DNA from: Synechococcus sp. CC9605
GTDB lineage: Bacteria > Cyanobacteriota > Cyanobacteriia > PCC-6307 > Cyanobiaceae
Assembly: GCF_000012625.1 (NCBI RefSeq)
Contig: NC_007516.1
Coordinates: 2,108,001-2,172,000, forward strand
Length of the DNA stretch: 64,000 nucleotides
Direction: 5' to 3'
The position numbers and the translations under genes are program-made. Position 1 is the first letter of the stretch. Each line of letters begins with the position of its first letter. Positions 48,800 to 58,240 of the stretch are shown here, one piece after another. The notes below the pieces were generated by a model that worked only from the letters and a program-made list of their open reading frames with translations, was not told the origin of the DNA and searched no databases.

Positions 48800-49975
48800 C
48801 TACAAAGCCAAGGCCGGAGGTTCCGCTTTGAAGGGCAGCTCCGCATTGATCGCCTCGATCTCCTCCAGCATTAAGCCATTCACCTTGGGCAACCAGGTGC
48901 GGATTAGTTGATCCATCTGGGGCTGGTACCAGCGGTGCAGGCTGGCGTGGGGACGGGCCACAAAACCTCGGCGGCGTTTGTGGCTACCACCGGCTCCAGG
49001 GTCAAAACAGACGATGCCATTGGCCAGAGCCCATTCGATCGGAGCGTAGTAACAGACTTCGAAGTGAAGACAATCAACCTCCTCGTGGCTGCCCCAGTAG
49101 CGGCCCCAGAGCTGACGGCCGTCCTGCACGCACATCGACATCGCCACCGGATCGCGCGGGTCACCGCGGTGGGCAGAAAAGAGCACCAGCTGGTCGCGGT
49201 GCAGCCGTGCCAAGGCTTTAAAAAAGCCCTCCTCCAGGTACTTGCTGCCCCACGGTCCCCAGCGAGCACAGTGCTGCTCGTAGAAACGATGCATGGTCTG
49301 CAACAGCTCCAGGTCCAGCTGGTCGCCGCTGAGGGGTGTCACGGTGATCCCGGCTTTGGCCACGGCCTTGCGTTCACGCTTGATGTTGCGGCGCTGGTTG
49401 GCATTGAAGCCCTTGAGGTAATCCTCAAACGTCTGGTCGTCACCGCGGCTCCACAGGCTTTGCTGGTTCAGCCAGGCGGCACAACCGGCGGCCTCCGCCA
49501 GAGGTCGCCACTGCGGATCTACGTAGAGGAAATTGCAGCTGAGGATGCCGTTCTGTTCGCAGAAGCGATCGATCGCCCGCAGCAACTCCCTGGTGAGCAG
49601 AGCCTCATCCTCTCCAGATCGCACATGGAAGCGGTAGCCCAGCACGGGACTGACCGGACTCATGCCCAAAAGCTTGGGGTAGTAGCGCAGCCCCAGATCC
49701 GCCGCCAGACGGACAAAGGTCTGGTCGAACACGAACTCGCCATAGCTGTGGCCCTTCAGGAACAGCGGAGCCACCGCAATCAGAGTGTCTTCACGCCAGA
49801 GGGCCAGATGCAGGGGCTGCCAGCCCTGCTCGGGAATGATGCTGCCTGAGCTTTCCAAAGCCTCCAGCCAGCTCCAGCGGTAAAAAGGGATCGTATCGAC
49901 TCCCACCAGGCTGTTCCACTGCTGCTCTGGGATCTCGTTGATGGAGCGATGCCAGCGGGCCGTGAGTGACGTCAT
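48800..49975 (-). CDS. GNAT-superfamily acyltransferase of the COG3146/DUF482 group
   Basis: 391 residues. Blocks such as PFYRWSWLEALESSGS, GEFVFDQTFVRLAADLGLRYYPKLLGMSPVSP (in part), FNANQRRNIKRERKAV and the C-terminal VDCLHFEVCYYAPIEWAL and FDPGAGGSHKRRRGF are characteristic. The family is annotated as peptidoglycan-like or amino-acyl transferase by analogy to FemABX; no substrate is proven. The start is ATG at 49975. Confidence 0.9.
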   Translation of the reverse strand: MTSLTARWHRSINEIPEQQWNSLVGVDTIPFYRWSWLEALESSGSIIPEQGWQPLHLALWREDTLIAVAPLFLKGHSYGEFVFDQTFVRLAADLGLRYYPKLLGMSPVSPVLGYRFHVRSGEDEALLTRELLRAIDRFCEQNGILSCNFLYVDPQWRPLAEAAGCAAWLNQQSLWSRGDDQTFEDYLKGFNANQRRNIKRERKAVAKAGITVTPLSGDQLDLELLQTMHRFYEQHCARWGPWGSKYLEEGFFKALARLHRDQLVLFSAHRGDPRDPVAMSMCVQDGRQLWGRYWGSHEEVDCLHFEVCYYAPIEWALANGIVCFDPGAGGSHKRRRGFVARPHASLHRWYQPQMDQLIRTWLPKVNGLMLEEIEAINAELPFKAEPPALAL

Positions 49976-50008
49976 TGCGACGGTGTCTTTGGCCTTATTG
50001 AGATGACC

Positions 50009-50701
50009 TTAACCAGGTCGGATCCGTTGGTAGCGAACAAGCAACTCCCCATCCCCGAGATCCTCAGCGCCATCGGACTGCCAGGCACCCGGTTGCGCCA
50101 AGACAGCGGGCAACGGCACATCGGTGCAAGGCAACCAACTGAAGCAGCCTCCCAGGAGCTGGGGCACCAAAGTGAGCTGAAGCGCATCGACGCAATCGGC
50201 TTGCAACAGATCGGCGCTGAGCCTGGCGCCACCCAGCAGCACCAGACGCTGAATCCCAGCCGCTCCAAGTACCTCGAGCCGCTCCGGCCAGGTTGGGGCC
50301 AAAGGGAACCAACGATCAAAGCCTTGATCCACAGGGTCAGGAGCCAGCAGCCATCGCTGGAGCGGCTGATCAAAGAAACGCCAGGTGCTCGAGAATTCGG
50401 GGGACCGGCTGACCACCACAGCGGCCGGCTGCTCGGTTCGCCCCTCGCTTCGGCGTTGCTCCAGCAGCTGAGGGTTGCGGATCAAGCAAGTACATTGATG
50501 GGCCCGAAGGGTTCCGGCACCGATCAGGCAGGCATCCCCCCAGGCAAGGGCATGCTCCAGGGCACGACGGTCACCTTCACCCCCCAGCTGGGCAGCACCG
50601 CCTTCTGGCGGGGCCAAGCGTCCATCGAGGCTGATGGCCAACACCAGCCGAACGAAGGGGCGCGTAGGAGTGGGGCGCAAAGATGTAGGGCATTGGGGCA
50701 T
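50009..50701 (-). CDS. RibD C-terminal-domain (dihydrofolate-reductase-like) reductase
   Basis: About 230 residues. Starts with VRLVLAISLDGRLAPPEGG, the strand-loop of the RibD reductase/DHFR fold. It continues with DACLIGAGTLRAH and VLLGGARLSADLL. No deaminase domain is present, so it would be a stand-alone NADPH reductase for riboflavin synthesis or a related pterin reaction. ATG at 50701 follows TTG at 50704. It lies 12 bases after the PTPS gene, in the same operon, which suggests pteridine chemistry. Confidence 0.88.
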   Translation of the reverse strand: MPQCPTSLRPTPTRPFVRLVLAISLDGRLAPPEGGAAQLGGEGDRRALEHALAWGDACLIGAGTLRAHQCTCLIRNPQLLEQRRSEGRTEQPAAVVVSRSPEFSSTWRFFDQPLQRWLLAPDPVDQGFDRWFPLAPTWPERLEVLGAAGIQRLVLLGGARLSADLLQADCVDALQLTLVPQLLGGCFSWLPCTDVPLPAVLAQPGAWQSDGAEDLGDGELLVRYQRIRPG

Positions 50702-50712
50702 CAAGCCGTCGA

Positions 50713-51633
50713 TCAGACGGCAGCCACGGCATCAAGAGCTGCCGGAGACATCTCCAACTGAGGTGCTTCGGCGTAAACCTCGGCCGCATTGTTCGGGCTC
50801 TCTTGCAGCCGCACCTTGTGCAAGCTGGCGCCGATGGCCTTGATCGGGCTGGAGAGACGATCAGCGATGTGCAGAGCGATGTTCTCGGCCGTGGGCACGC
50901 ACTCCTCGAAGAAGGGCACATCCTTGTTGAGGAAGGTGTGGTCGAAAGGCTCGACCACCAGATCATCCACGAGGCGCTGCAGCGCGGAGAGGTCGCAGAC
51001 CATGCCGGTGCGGGGATCGATCTCACCGCGCACGGTCACGTCCACCAGATAGTTGTGGCCATGGCCGTGGGGACGGGCGCACTTGCCGTAGATAGCTTCG
51101 TTCTCCTCCTGGCTGAGCTCCGGGCGGGCCAGTCGGTGAGCGGCGGCGAAGTGAGTGCGGATGGTGAGGAAGGCGTCCATGGGATGTCCGAGATAGTCGG
51201 CCCAAAGGCCCGGTTGTTCGTAGAGGCGCAGCGCCGTGATCGGCAGATCAGGGCTAAGCCGTTGCCAGATCACCCGCACCAGGGCCTCGGTGGTGGGGAG
51301 GCAACCGGTAGGAGTGGAGACGTCAAATTCCGGCCAGGCCTCATTGAGGAAGCGGAAATCAAGCTGCCCCGTCACCTCGTTGCGGATGGCGTGCTTCACC
51401 TCCGAGAGGTTGAGCACCATGCCATCGGCATCCAGACCACCAGCCATGGACACGATCAGCTCGTAGTTGTGGCCATGGCCAGGAGCCAACGCGCAGGGCC
51501 CGAAACGGGCGGCATTGTCATCGGCGGACAGCTCGGGCAACCAATAGCGATGGCTGGCACTGAAACAGGCCCTCCTGGTGATGACACAACCACGACCCTG
51601 GCCGTGCCGTGCTGGTGACTTCGTTTCAGTCAT
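50713..51633 (-). CDS. Tandem 6-pyruvoyl/6-carboxy-tetrahydropterin synthase (two PTPS/QueD domains)
   Basis: 306 residues made of two PTPS folds. Domain 2 (about 155-300) has the full set: zinc His166, His191 and His193, catalytic Cys185 ([14 protein letters not shown]), and the Asp231-His232 pair (FDHTFLN). Domain 1 (about 15-150) keeps zinc His28, His53 and His55 and Cys47. However, the D-H pair is D92-F93 (LDFRFLN), so the catalytic histidine is missing. Domain 2 probably does the reaction, either the QueD step of queuosine or a tetrahydropterin step. ATG at 51633 is preferred. Confidence 0.92.
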   Translation of the reverse strand: MTETKSPARHGQGRGCVITRRACFSASHRYWLPELSADDNAARFGPCALAPGHGHNYELIVSMAGGLDADGMVLNLSEVKHAIRNEVTGQLDFRFLNEAWPEFDVSTPTGCLPTTEALVRVIWQRLSPDLPITALRLYEQPGLWADYLGHPMDAFLTIRTHFAAAHRLARPELSQEENEAIYGKCARPHGHGHNYLVDVTVRGEIDPRTGMVCDLSALQRLVDDLVVEPFDHTFLNKDVPFFEECVPTAENIALHIADRLSSPIKAIGASLHKVRLQESPNNAAEVYAEAPQLEMSPAALDAVAAV

Positions 51634-51684
51634 GTGACGTTCCGGCCGCAAGGCATCCTAATGAGTTACAGCGGTTTCCGAGTC

Positions 51685-52260
51685 ATGGCGGATTCCACCC
51701 CAACCCTTAAGAAACGCCTCAGCGGGCGCAGCCTGTATTTGGTGGGAATGATGGGCAGCGGCAAGACGAGCACGGGCCGCCCCCTGGCCGAACGCCTGGG
51801 CTACGGCTTTGTGGATGCCGATGCCGTGATCGAACAGGCGGCGGGCTGCAGCATCCCGGAGATCTTTGAGCGGGATGGCGATGCAGGCTTCCGCAGCCTG
51901 GAAAGCCAGGTGCTTAGTGCGATCAGCCAGCGCCATTCCCTTGTGGTGGCCACCGGAGGAGGTGTGGTGACCCAGCCTGAAAACTGGGGATTGCTGCACA
52001 GCGGCATCGTGATCTGGCTCGATGTGGTTCCCGATCAGTTGCTGCAGCGGCTGAACGCCGACAGCACCGTGCGTCCGCTGCTGCAGACCACTGATCCAGA
52101 AGCGTCTCTCAACGCGCTGTTGAACGAGCGCCGTCCCCTCTACAGCGAAGCCGACCTCACGGTGGTGATCAACGACGAAACTCCAGAGGCTGTCGCTGAC
52201 GGGATCCTGCAACTGCTGCCGAGCCTGCTGCAGGATCCGACCCAACGCCGAACCGACTGA
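51685..52260 (+). CDS. aroK: Shikimate kinase
   Basis: It phosphorylates shikimate in the aromatic amino-acid pathway. P-loop [15 protein letters not shown] (about residues 23-37), then [23 protein letters not shown] with the shikimate-contacting Asp and Arg, ATGGGVV, and the lid region STVRPLL. 191 residues. ATG at 51685 gives the family-like start; an upstream ATG at 51661 is possible. The gene is divergent from the PTPS gene. Confidence 0.95.
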   Translation: MADSTPTLKKRLSGRSLYLVGMMGSGKTSTGRPLAERLGYGFVDADAVIEQAAGCSIPEIFERDGDAGFRSLESQVLSAISQRHSLVVATGGGVVTQPENWGLLHSGIVIWLDVVPDQLLQRLNADSTVRPLLQTTDPEASLNALLNERRPLYSEADLTVVINDETPEAVADGILQLLPSLLQDPTQRRTD

Positions 52261-52262
52261 TC

Positions 52263-52526
52263 TCAAGCGGTGGGCGGCTCCAAACGCACCGCAAACCACT
52301 GCAAAGTCACCCCGGGGCTGATCTCCAGATCACAGGCCGTATCGATCAACCGCTGCGCTGCTGATTCCACATCAGGTTGATCCGCAAGATCAGCCGGCAA
52401 CTGATCAAGGCTGCGCAACCAACCGCTCAGCCATGTCAACGTGTCTGCAGCGCTGAGCAGCTGCTCCGGCTTGCCGGGCTCCAGCACCACATAGTCATCA
52501 AGGGCACGGATCAGGGGATCAGACAT
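52263..52526 (-). CDS. Conserved hypothetical 87-residue protein
   Basis: ATG at 52526 begins MSDPLIRALDDYVVLEPGKPEQLLS. The rest is a helical, acidic small protein (TLTWLSGWLRSLDQLPADLADQ, VESAAQRLIDTACDLEI) without cysteines or membrane segments. No family is recognised. Its start codon shares two bases with the start of the divergent DUF6816-like gene, and its stop lies 3 bases from the aroK stop. Confidence 0.75.
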   Translation of the reverse strand: MSDPLIRALDDYVVLEPGKPEQLLSAADTLTWLSGWLRSLDQLPADLADQPDVESAAQRLIDTACDLEISPGVTLQWFAVRLEPPTA

Positions 52527-53202
52527 GGAACGGCGGTTGTGGATGCTGCTGATCGGCTTCACCATCCTGCTCAGCGGCGGCCCCGCCTGGGCCCAGGCAG
52601 GTCTTGAGCAGAGATTGAACAGTTGGCCCGACTGGAGCCTGCCGGCACCGTTGCCGCGGCCGTCAAATCGGAACGACCTGATCTATCCCGACTGGTTTGC
52701 CGGACTCTGGCAGGTGGAAAGCGTTGATCTCGATGCCCCCGACGATCCACCCCTGCTGCATCAAGCACGGTTTCAAGCCGACCGGCGCGGTCGGCTGATC
52801 GGCGACCGCAGCTTCAACGCCACGGCCATCGGCCGTGCCCTCCTTGGCGAGCAGCTGCTGGGAGTGGAAGAGGACCCCGACTCCGCCAACCGCCAGATCG
52901 CTCGGCTCAAAGGCGACCTTTATCTCGAAACAACGGTGACGGGCCGCCGCCAGGAAAGCCCAAACGCCAACACCTTCCTGGCCGATGAATTGGTGCTGCA
53001 GATCCTGCATGCCCCCGGCCCGCCGCGGCTGAGCCGGATCGAAACACTGAGCCGCTACGAGCGCTGCGGCGAAGCCATCTGCGCCGAGCAATGGCAAGGA
53101 CGCTATGCCTCACCTGGCGAGAGCCTGCGGGATCAGGCCATCGCTCTGCATCACTACCAATTGCGCTTCACACCTCTTCCAGGGTCCGCTCCATCAATTT
53201 GA
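52525..53202 (+). CDS. DUF6816-like secreted/periplasmic protein
   Basis: 225 residues with a signal peptide (RRLWMLLIGFTILLSGGPAWA, cleavage after about residue 23). The mature part contains LIYPDWFAGLWQVESVDLDAP, QARFQADRRGRLIGDRSFNATAIGRALLG (read in part) and the two cysteines of YERCGEAICAEQWQGRY. The composition fits a lumenal or periplasmic beta-rich protein. I recall the family as DUF6816, with no known role. The last 35 bases overlap the convergent GST gene. Confidence 0.78.
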   Translation: MERRLWMLLIGFTILLSGGPAWAQAGLEQRLNSWPDWSLPAPLPRPSNRNDLIYPDWFAGLWQVESVDLDAPDDPPLLHQARFQADRRGRLIGDRSFNATAIGRALLGEQLLGVEEDPDSANRQIARLKGDLYLETTVTGRRQESPNANTFLADELVLQILHAPGPPRLSRIETLSRYERCGEAICAEQWQGRYASPGESLRDQAIALHHYQLRFTPLPGSAPSI

Positions 53203-53908
53203 GTTCGATCTGGTCGCGCCACTGGAACAGCGGCTGGAGCTTGGGGTGGTCGCTCAGCCCAGGCACCCCTTTGCCAGCCAGGGGCGAACCTGCTGAGGAG
53301 GGGAAGCGAAGCAGTGACAACTGAGCAGCAACGGCGATATCGGCCAGGGTCATGCTGTCGCCCACCAACCAGGGACTGGCCTGCACTGATGTGGCGAGCT
53401 GCTCCAGGCTGGCCAGCAGCTCAGTGCGCTCCTTCTGGTTGACCAGTTCGGTGATGTTGCTGACCCAACCGCCGGGGATCACACCCATGACCGAACGCAC
53501 GGGGTCCGGTAGATCGTCGGGGAGCAGGGCAACCCGCAGCTCAGGATCCAGCGCGGCGGCCTGCACCAAGGAGGAACGGCCAGCCATCGCGAGGGTGGTG
53601 TCGGCCCAGTCCTCCAACAGATACACCTGGGCTGCCTGACGTGGGTCGTTAGGAATTAGGGCGGGATCGGGCTCCCGCTGAACCAGGTGCAAAGCAATGG
53701 CGGTGGAGTCGGCAATCACCTGATCCCCATCCACAAGCACGGGAACTTGGCGTTGGCCGGACAGGCGGAACACGGCCACCTGGCCGACGCCAGGGGTCAC
53801 CTCCACGGTGCGGAAACTCAGTCCCTTGGCCTGTAACACCATCCGCACCTTGAGACAAAACGCGGAATGGCGGAATTGATGCAGCTCCAACATGTCCAAA
53901 ACAGCCAT
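53168..53908 (-). CDS. Glutathione S-transferase family protein
   Basis: 246 residues, or 241 from the second ATG at 53893. The N-terminal thioredoxin-like domain (LELHQFRHSAFCLKVRMVLQAKGL in part; QVPVLVDGDQVIADSTAIALHL) carries the glutathione-contacting VPV and D/E-S-x-A pattern. The C-terminal helical domain shows WLVGDSMTLADIAVAAQLSLL. The first-strand cysteine in SAFCLKV may replace the catalytic Ser/Tyr, as in omega- and beta-type GSTs. Substrate is unknown. Confidence 0.9.
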   Translation of the reverse strand: MAVLDMLELHQFRHSAFCLKVRMVLQAKGLSFRTVEVTPGVGQVAVFRLSGQRQVPVLVDGDQVIADSTAIALHLVQREPDPALIPNDPRQAAQVYLLEDWADTTLAMAGRSSLVQAAALDPELRVALLPDDLPDPVRSVMGVIPGGWVSNITELVNQKERTELLASLEQLATSVQASPWLVGDSMTLADIAVAAQLSLLRFPSSAGSPLAGKGVPGLSDHPKLQPLFQWRDQIELKLMERTLEEV

Positions 53909-53952
53909 GGGCCCGGCAGAGTAGCCAGCAGATTTGCGAGCGCGCCAGAACC

Positions 53953-54159
53953 ATGCGGGAGTTTTTCCTCAACGTCTCCCGTTACCCCCGCTACCTTGTG
54001 GCCTTCACCCTCGGGGTGATGAACTCCGTCGCCGAACCCCTGGCCGCACGGCGCAGCAATCCTGTCACGGCCGTGGCCATGATCGGCGCCTTGATTAGCG
54101 GTGGAATCAGCCTCACCTTGGTGCTGCGTGCCATGGTGAATTCAGCACCGATGGCGTGA
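53953..54159 (+). CDS. ycf33: Ycf33/DUF751 small membrane protein
   Basis: 68 residues. The start [22 protein letters not shown] and the second helix [26 protein letters not shown], quoted in part, fit Ycf33 (DUF751), which is conserved in cyanobacteria and some algal plastids. Two membrane helices are predicted. Its stop overlaps the rbfA start by one base (TGATG). A link to cyclic electron flow has been suggested for this family, but I treat the function as open. Confidence 0.9.
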   Translation: MREFFLNVSRYPRYLVAFTLGVMNSVAEPLAARRSNPVTAVAMIGALISGGISLTLVLRAMVNSAPMA

Positions 54160-54581
54160 TGGCACAGGGGCGTCGAGTGGAGCGGGTGGCCGCCCTAATC
54201 CGCAAAGAAGTCAGCGAACTGATGATCAACGGCATCCGGGACGAACGGGTGCACCACGGCATGGTGAGCATCACCGAAGTGGAAGTGTCCGGCGATCTGC
54301 AGCACTGCAAGATATTCGTGAGCGTGTTTGGGGAAGCTCAGGAGCGCGACCAGGTGCTCGAGGGACTTCAAGCTGCCAGCGGCTTCCTGCGGGGAGAACT
54401 GGGGCGACGGCTGCAAATGAGGCGCGCCCCCGAAGTGGTGTTCCAACTGGATCGGGGGCTGGAGCGCGGCACCTCCGTGCTGGGCTTGCTGAATCGCCTC
54501 GAAGACGAACGTCAGCAGCGGGGCGACATTCCACCGGGGAGTGATCAACAGCCAGGCAGTGATGAACAGCCGACCGGCTGA
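54159..54581 (+). CDS. rbfA: Ribosome-binding factor A
   Basis: A cold-shock and 30S maturation factor with a KH-type fold. 140 residues: [73 protein letters not shown], read in part. The C-terminal tail ([11 protein letters not shown]) is Gln/Gly-rich. ATG at 54159 overlaps ycf33, and the 3' end overlaps the GH3 start by 20 bases, suggesting a three-gene operon. Confidence 0.94.
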   Translation: MAQGRRVERVAALIRKEVSELMINGIRDERVHHGMVSITEVEVSGDLQHCKIFVSVFGEAQERDQVLEGLQAASGFLRGELGRRLQMRRAPEVVFQLDRGLERGTSVLGLLNRLEDERQQRGDIPPGSDQQPGSDEQPTG

Positions 54582-56178
54582 CAGTCCAGGGGCAGACAGC
54601 CTGCGGCGCCGAGTAGCGGAACTGCTGGTGCTTCGGGCCAGTGGTCATCTGAACGACCAGCAGCGTCGCTACCCCCAGTGGGAGCTTCCGAACCGCGAAC
54701 TGCAACGTTTGCTGCAGGAAGGAGTTGGCGGCGTGATCCTGTTGGGGGGCAGCGCCTTGGAACTCCAGCAACGCACCCAGCAACTGCAGGGCTGGAGTGA
54801 GCATCGGTTGCTGTTCTGCGCCGACGTGGAAGAGGGCGTAGGTCAGCGCTTCGAGGGGGCCAGCTGGCTGGTGCCGCCCTTAGCCCTTGGGCGTCTCCAC
54901 CAGCAGGAGCCCAAGCTGGCCTTGAATTTGAGTGAGCGCTATGGCCGCTGCACCGGCGAACAGGCCCGCCGCTGCGGGCTGAACTGGGTGCTGGGGCCGG
55001 TGTGCGACGTCAACAACAACCCCGCCAACCCGGTGATCAATATGCGGGCCTGGGGCGAAGATCCCAAGAGTGCCAGCGCCCTGGCCGTTGCCTTCCAGCG
55101 GGGGTTGAAGCAAGCGGGTGTTCTCGGATGCGCCAAGCACTTTCCCGGCCACGGCGACACCGCCAGCGACTCCCATCTGGACCTACCGGTGCTGCCCCAT
55201 AGCCGCGAACGGCTGGAGCAAATCGAACTGCCGCCCTTTCGGGCCGCCATTGCCGCTGGTGTGGACAGCGTGATGACGGCTCACCTGGTGCTGCCAGAGC
55301 TGGACCCGCAGCAGCCCGCCACCCTCTCCAAAGCCGTGCTCACCGATCTGCTGAGGCAGGAGATGGGGTTCACGGGACTGGTGGTGACCGATGCCCTGGT
55401 GATGGAAGCGATCAGCGCACGGCACGGCGCAGCCGAAGCAGCTGTACTGGCCTTTGAAGCAGGGGCCGACCTGATCCTGATGCCAGCGGATGCCGATGCC
55501 GCTATCGATGGTCTCTGCAAAAGCTTCAGCAGCGGACGGCTGCCCCTCGAGCGGTTGGAGCAGAGCCATCAACGCCGGGCCCATGCACTGGCATCGATCC
55601 CCACCAGCACAACTTCAGGTCCGATCGTCACCGCAGCCGAACAAAGCCTTGAGGCTGAGCTGGTGCGCCACAGCATCACGATCGGCGATGCAGCGGTTCG
55701 CCCGCAAGCAGGAATCAACCTGGTGCGCGTGGATGCCCTGGTGCCTAGCGCAGCCGCCCTCAGCGGCTGGTCACCGGCCCTGCGCATCCCTGAAGCCCAT
55801 GGGTTCCGCTCGCTCGTGCTGCACGGCGAGGGCCTGTCGCCCTGGAGCGACCAACCGAAGGCGCCCCTGGCATTGGACCGCCTTGGCGACGGAGCGGTGC
55901 TGCTGCAGCTGTTCCTGCGGGGCAACCCCTTCCGGGCCGGGCGGGATGCCCAGGAACCCTGGGCCGCAGCGATCCAACAACTGATCGCCCTCAACCGGCT
56001 GGCCGGGGTCGTGGTCTATGGCAGCCCTTACATGTGGGACACCCTGCAGCTGCTGCTGCCAAGCAACTGCCCTGCCGCCTATTCCGCCGGCCAGATGCAG
56101 GAAGCCCAACGCCAGGTGCTCAACGCTCTATGTCCCACCGCAACGCCGACGGGCAACAGCGGTGCATTCACCGACTGA
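54562..56178 (+). CDS. Glycoside hydrolase family 3 N-acetylhexosaminidase (NagZ-like)
   Basis: 538 residues. The GH3 signature [14 protein letters not shown] (catalytic His/Asp dyad of NagZ-type enzymes), [16 protein letters not shown] (nucleophile Asp) and [12 protein letters not shown] are present. It would release GlcNAc from GlcNAc-anhMurNAc in cell-wall recycling, feeding AnmK. The C-terminal about 200 residues are a separate beta-sandwich-like region without known function, larger than in E. coli NagZ (341 residues). ATG at 54562 is preferred. Confidence 0.9.
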   Translation: MNSRPADSPGADSLRRRVAELLVLRASGHLNDQQRRYPQWELPNRELQRLLQEGVGGVILLGGSALELQQRTQQLQGWSEHRLLFCADVEEGVGQRFEGASWLVPPLALGRLHQQEPKLALNLSERYGRCTGEQARRCGLNWVLGPVCDVNNNPANPVINMRAWGEDPKSASALAVAFQRGLKQAGVLGCAKHFPGHGDTASDSHLDLPVLPHSRERLEQIELPPFRAAIAAGVDSVMTAHLVLPELDPQQPATLSKAVLTDLLRQEMGFTGLVVTDALVMEAISARHGAAEAAVLAFEAGADLILMPADADAAIDGLCKSFSSGRLPLERLEQSHQRRAHALASIPTSTTSGPIVTAAEQSLEAELVRHSITIGDAAVRPQAGINLVRVDALVPSAAALSGWSPALRIPEAHGFRSLVLHGEGLSPWSDQPKAPLALDRLGDGAVLLQLFLRGNPFRAGRDAQEPWAAAIQQLIALNRLAGVVVYGSPYMWDTLQLLLPSNCPAAYSAGQMQEAQRQVLNALCPTATPTGNSGAFTD

Positions 56179-56243
56179 CCACCGCCAACCAACCGCACTG
56201 GCCAACCGCATCTAATCTCGCGCCAACTTCTAGCCGGCCGGTC

Positions 56244-57446
56244 ATGCTCAGCCTCTCGATGATCGTGCGCGATGAAGAAGCGCGTCTCGGGGAATGTCTG
56301 GCCTCCGTGCAGGGCTTTGCTGACGAGATGGTGGTGGTGGACACCGGCTCCACCGACGCCACGGTGGCCATTGCCGAGGCGGCTGGAGCCCGGGTTGAAC
56401 AGATCAGCTGGCCGGGGGACTTCGCTCCAGCCCGCAACCAGGCCCTGGAGTTTCTCAACGGTGACTGGGTGCTGGTGCTGGACGCGGACGAGCAGCTTCG
56501 TGCTGAGGCCATCCCTGCACTCAAGGCCCTGATGGCCCAGCCCGATGTGCTGGTGATCAACCTGCTGCGCTACGAGGTGGGGGCTGCCATGGCGCCCTAT
56601 TCCAGCGTCAGTCGTCTGTTCCGACGCCACCCCTCGATCCGATGGAGCCGGCCATACCACTCAATGATCGACGACAGCATTCGCGCCTTGCTGGAAACGG
56701 AACCCCAATGGCGCATCGCCGATTGCAGTGAGCCAGCGATCCTCCACGACGGCTACCGACCGGAGCTGCTGGCGGGCAGCGATAAGGCCGATCGGCTGCG
56801 ACAAGCCATGGAAGCTGATCTGCAGGAGCGGCCCGGTGATCCCTACGCCAGCGCCAAGCTGGGGGGTCTGCTGATCAGCGAAGGCAAGACCGACCAAGCC
56901 ATCCCCCTGCTGCAGAGCGGCCTCAAGCAGTGCGGTAAGGCCGATGCCGAACGTTATGAGCTGCTGCTGCACCTGGGCTTGGCCCTCGCCCCCAGTGATC
57001 CCGTCCAGGCAGTGAGCTGCTATCGGCAAGCCCTGGAGATTCCCCTGGACACACGGGTCAGTCTTGGAGCCCGCCTCAACCTGGCGGCTCGACTGATGGA
57101 ACAGGGCAACCTAGAGGAAGCGATTAGCCTCACCCAAACCGCCGCCCAGCGTGCACCGGAAGTGGCCCTCGCCTGGTACAACCTTGGGCTGATGCAACGG
57201 CGGCGCGGCGATCTCGCTGCGGCCCTGGAGGCCTACGGGCGCGCACTCGCCTTGGATCCCAACAACGCTGAGTGCCATCAGAACAATGCTGTGGCCCAGC
57301 TTTTGGGCGGCAACATCGACGCCGCTCGCAGCAGCTTCATCCGCGCCATCAAGCTGCTTCAGGCGCAGGGCAGCACCAAAGCGGCTGAGCAGCTGCGCGA
57401 GAGGGTGCAGGGGGTGGTGAAGCTGGACGGGGAGGCTGTCGCTTGA
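56244..57446 (+). CDS. Family 2 glycosyltransferase fused to TPR repeats
   Basis: 400 residues. The N-terminal GT-A domain shows SLSMIVRDEEARLGECLASV, VVVDTGSTDATV, and the DADEQL nucleotide-metal site. The C-terminal half has three or more tetratricopeptide repeats (DPYASAKLGGLLISEGKTDQAIPLLQ and LAWYNLGLMQRRRGDLAAALEAYGRALALDPNNAE, in part). It resembles the SunS/TPR glycosyltransferases that modify peptides, or polysaccharide enzymes; acceptor is unknown. ATG at 56244 is chosen because the longer frame reads out of the GH3 gene. Confidence 0.9.
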   Translation: MLSLSMIVRDEEARLGECLASVQGFADEMVVVDTGSTDATVAIAEAAGARVEQISWPGDFAPARNQALEFLNGDWVLVLDADEQLRAEAIPALKALMAQPDVLVINLLRYEVGAAMAPYSSVSRLFRRHPSIRWSRPYHSMIDDSIRALLETEPQWRIADCSEPAILHDGYRPELLAGSDKADRLRQAMEADLQERPGDPYASAKLGGLLISEGKTDQAIPLLQSGLKQCGKADAERYELLLHLGLALAPSDPVQAVSCYRQALEIPLDTRVSLGARLNLAARLMEQGNLEEAISLTQTAAQRAPEVALAWYNLGLMQRRRGDLAAALEAYGRALALDPNNAECHQNNAVAQLLGGNIDAARSSFIRAIKLLQAQGSTKAAEQLRERVQGVVKLDGEAVA

Positions 57447-58240
57447 GCCATCCCTTGCAGGGCCGAACGGTGGTCGTCACCCGCGCGGCCGACCAGCAGG
57501 GGGCCGCTCGCCAGCTGCTGGAGCAGCAGGGGGCAACAGTGCTAGACCTTCCTGCCCTGGTGATCGGACCACCCGACCACTGGGGGCCTCTGGATGACGC
57601 CCTCGAAGACTTGGACAGCTTTCACTGGCTGGTGTTCTCCAGCGCCAATGGCGTTCAGGCCGTGGAACAGCGGCTGCAGCGCCTCGGCCGTTGCCTGGCC
57701 CGACGCCCCGCCAGCCTCAAGATTGCGGCGGTGGGCCGCAAAACGGCGCAGATGCTGGACGATCTGGGGGCGAGCGCTGATTTCGTGCCACCCAGCTTCG
57801 TGGCCGACAGCTTGATCGATCACTTCCCGGTGTCGGGCTGGGGTCTCAAGATGCTTTTGCCACGGGTTCAGAGCGGTGGTCGCACCCTGCTGGCGGACGC
57901 CTTCGGTGAAGCAGGAGTGAGGGTGGTGGAGGTGGCGGCCTATGAGTCCTGCTGCCCCGTCGCAATGCCGGAGCCAACAGCGACCGCCCTGGACGAGGGC
58001 AAGGTCGATGCCATTGCCTTCAGCAGCGGCAAGACCGCTCAGCACACCGCGAAGCTGCTGGAACAACGCTTCGGTGCCGGCTGGGCCGAACGGTTGGAGG
58101 GGGTGAAGGTGGTTTCGATAGGCCCCCAGACCAGCCGCAGCTGCCGCCAATGCTTCGGTCGGGTGGATGCTGAGGCCGACCCCCACGATCTCGAAGGATT
58201 AGCCGATGCCTGCGCTCAAGCCATGCAGAAGGGATCATGA
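57443..58240 (+). CDS. hemD: Uroporphyrinogen-III synthase
   Basis: It closes hydroxymethylbilane to uroporphyrinogen III for haem, chlorophyll and B12. The poorly conserved family is recognised from GRTVVVTRAADQQGA at the start, WLVFSSANGVQAVEQRL, and IAFSSGKTAQHTAKLLEQRF, with the characteristic C-terminal VVSIGPQTSRSC. 265 residues. TTG at 57443 overlaps the previous stop (TTGA). The 3' end overlaps the convergent lipoprotein-like gene. Confidence 0.9.
   Translation: MSHPLQGRTVVVTRAADQQGAARQLLEQQGATVLDLPALVIGPPDHWGPLDDALEDLDSFHWLVFSSANGVQAVEQRLQRLGRCLARRPASLKIAAVGRKTAQMLDDLGASADFVPPSFVADSLIDHFPVSGWGLKMLLPRVQSGGRTLLADAFGEAGVRVVEVAAYESCCPVAMPEPTATALDEGKVDAIAFSSGKTAQHTAKLLEQRFGAGWAERLEGVKVVSIGPQTSRSCRQCFGRVDAEADPHDLEGLADACAQAMQKGS

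Noticed and set aside
48908-49849. 313-residue plus-strand frame opposite the acyltransferase
   Set aside because: Shadow of a gene with clear conserved blocks.
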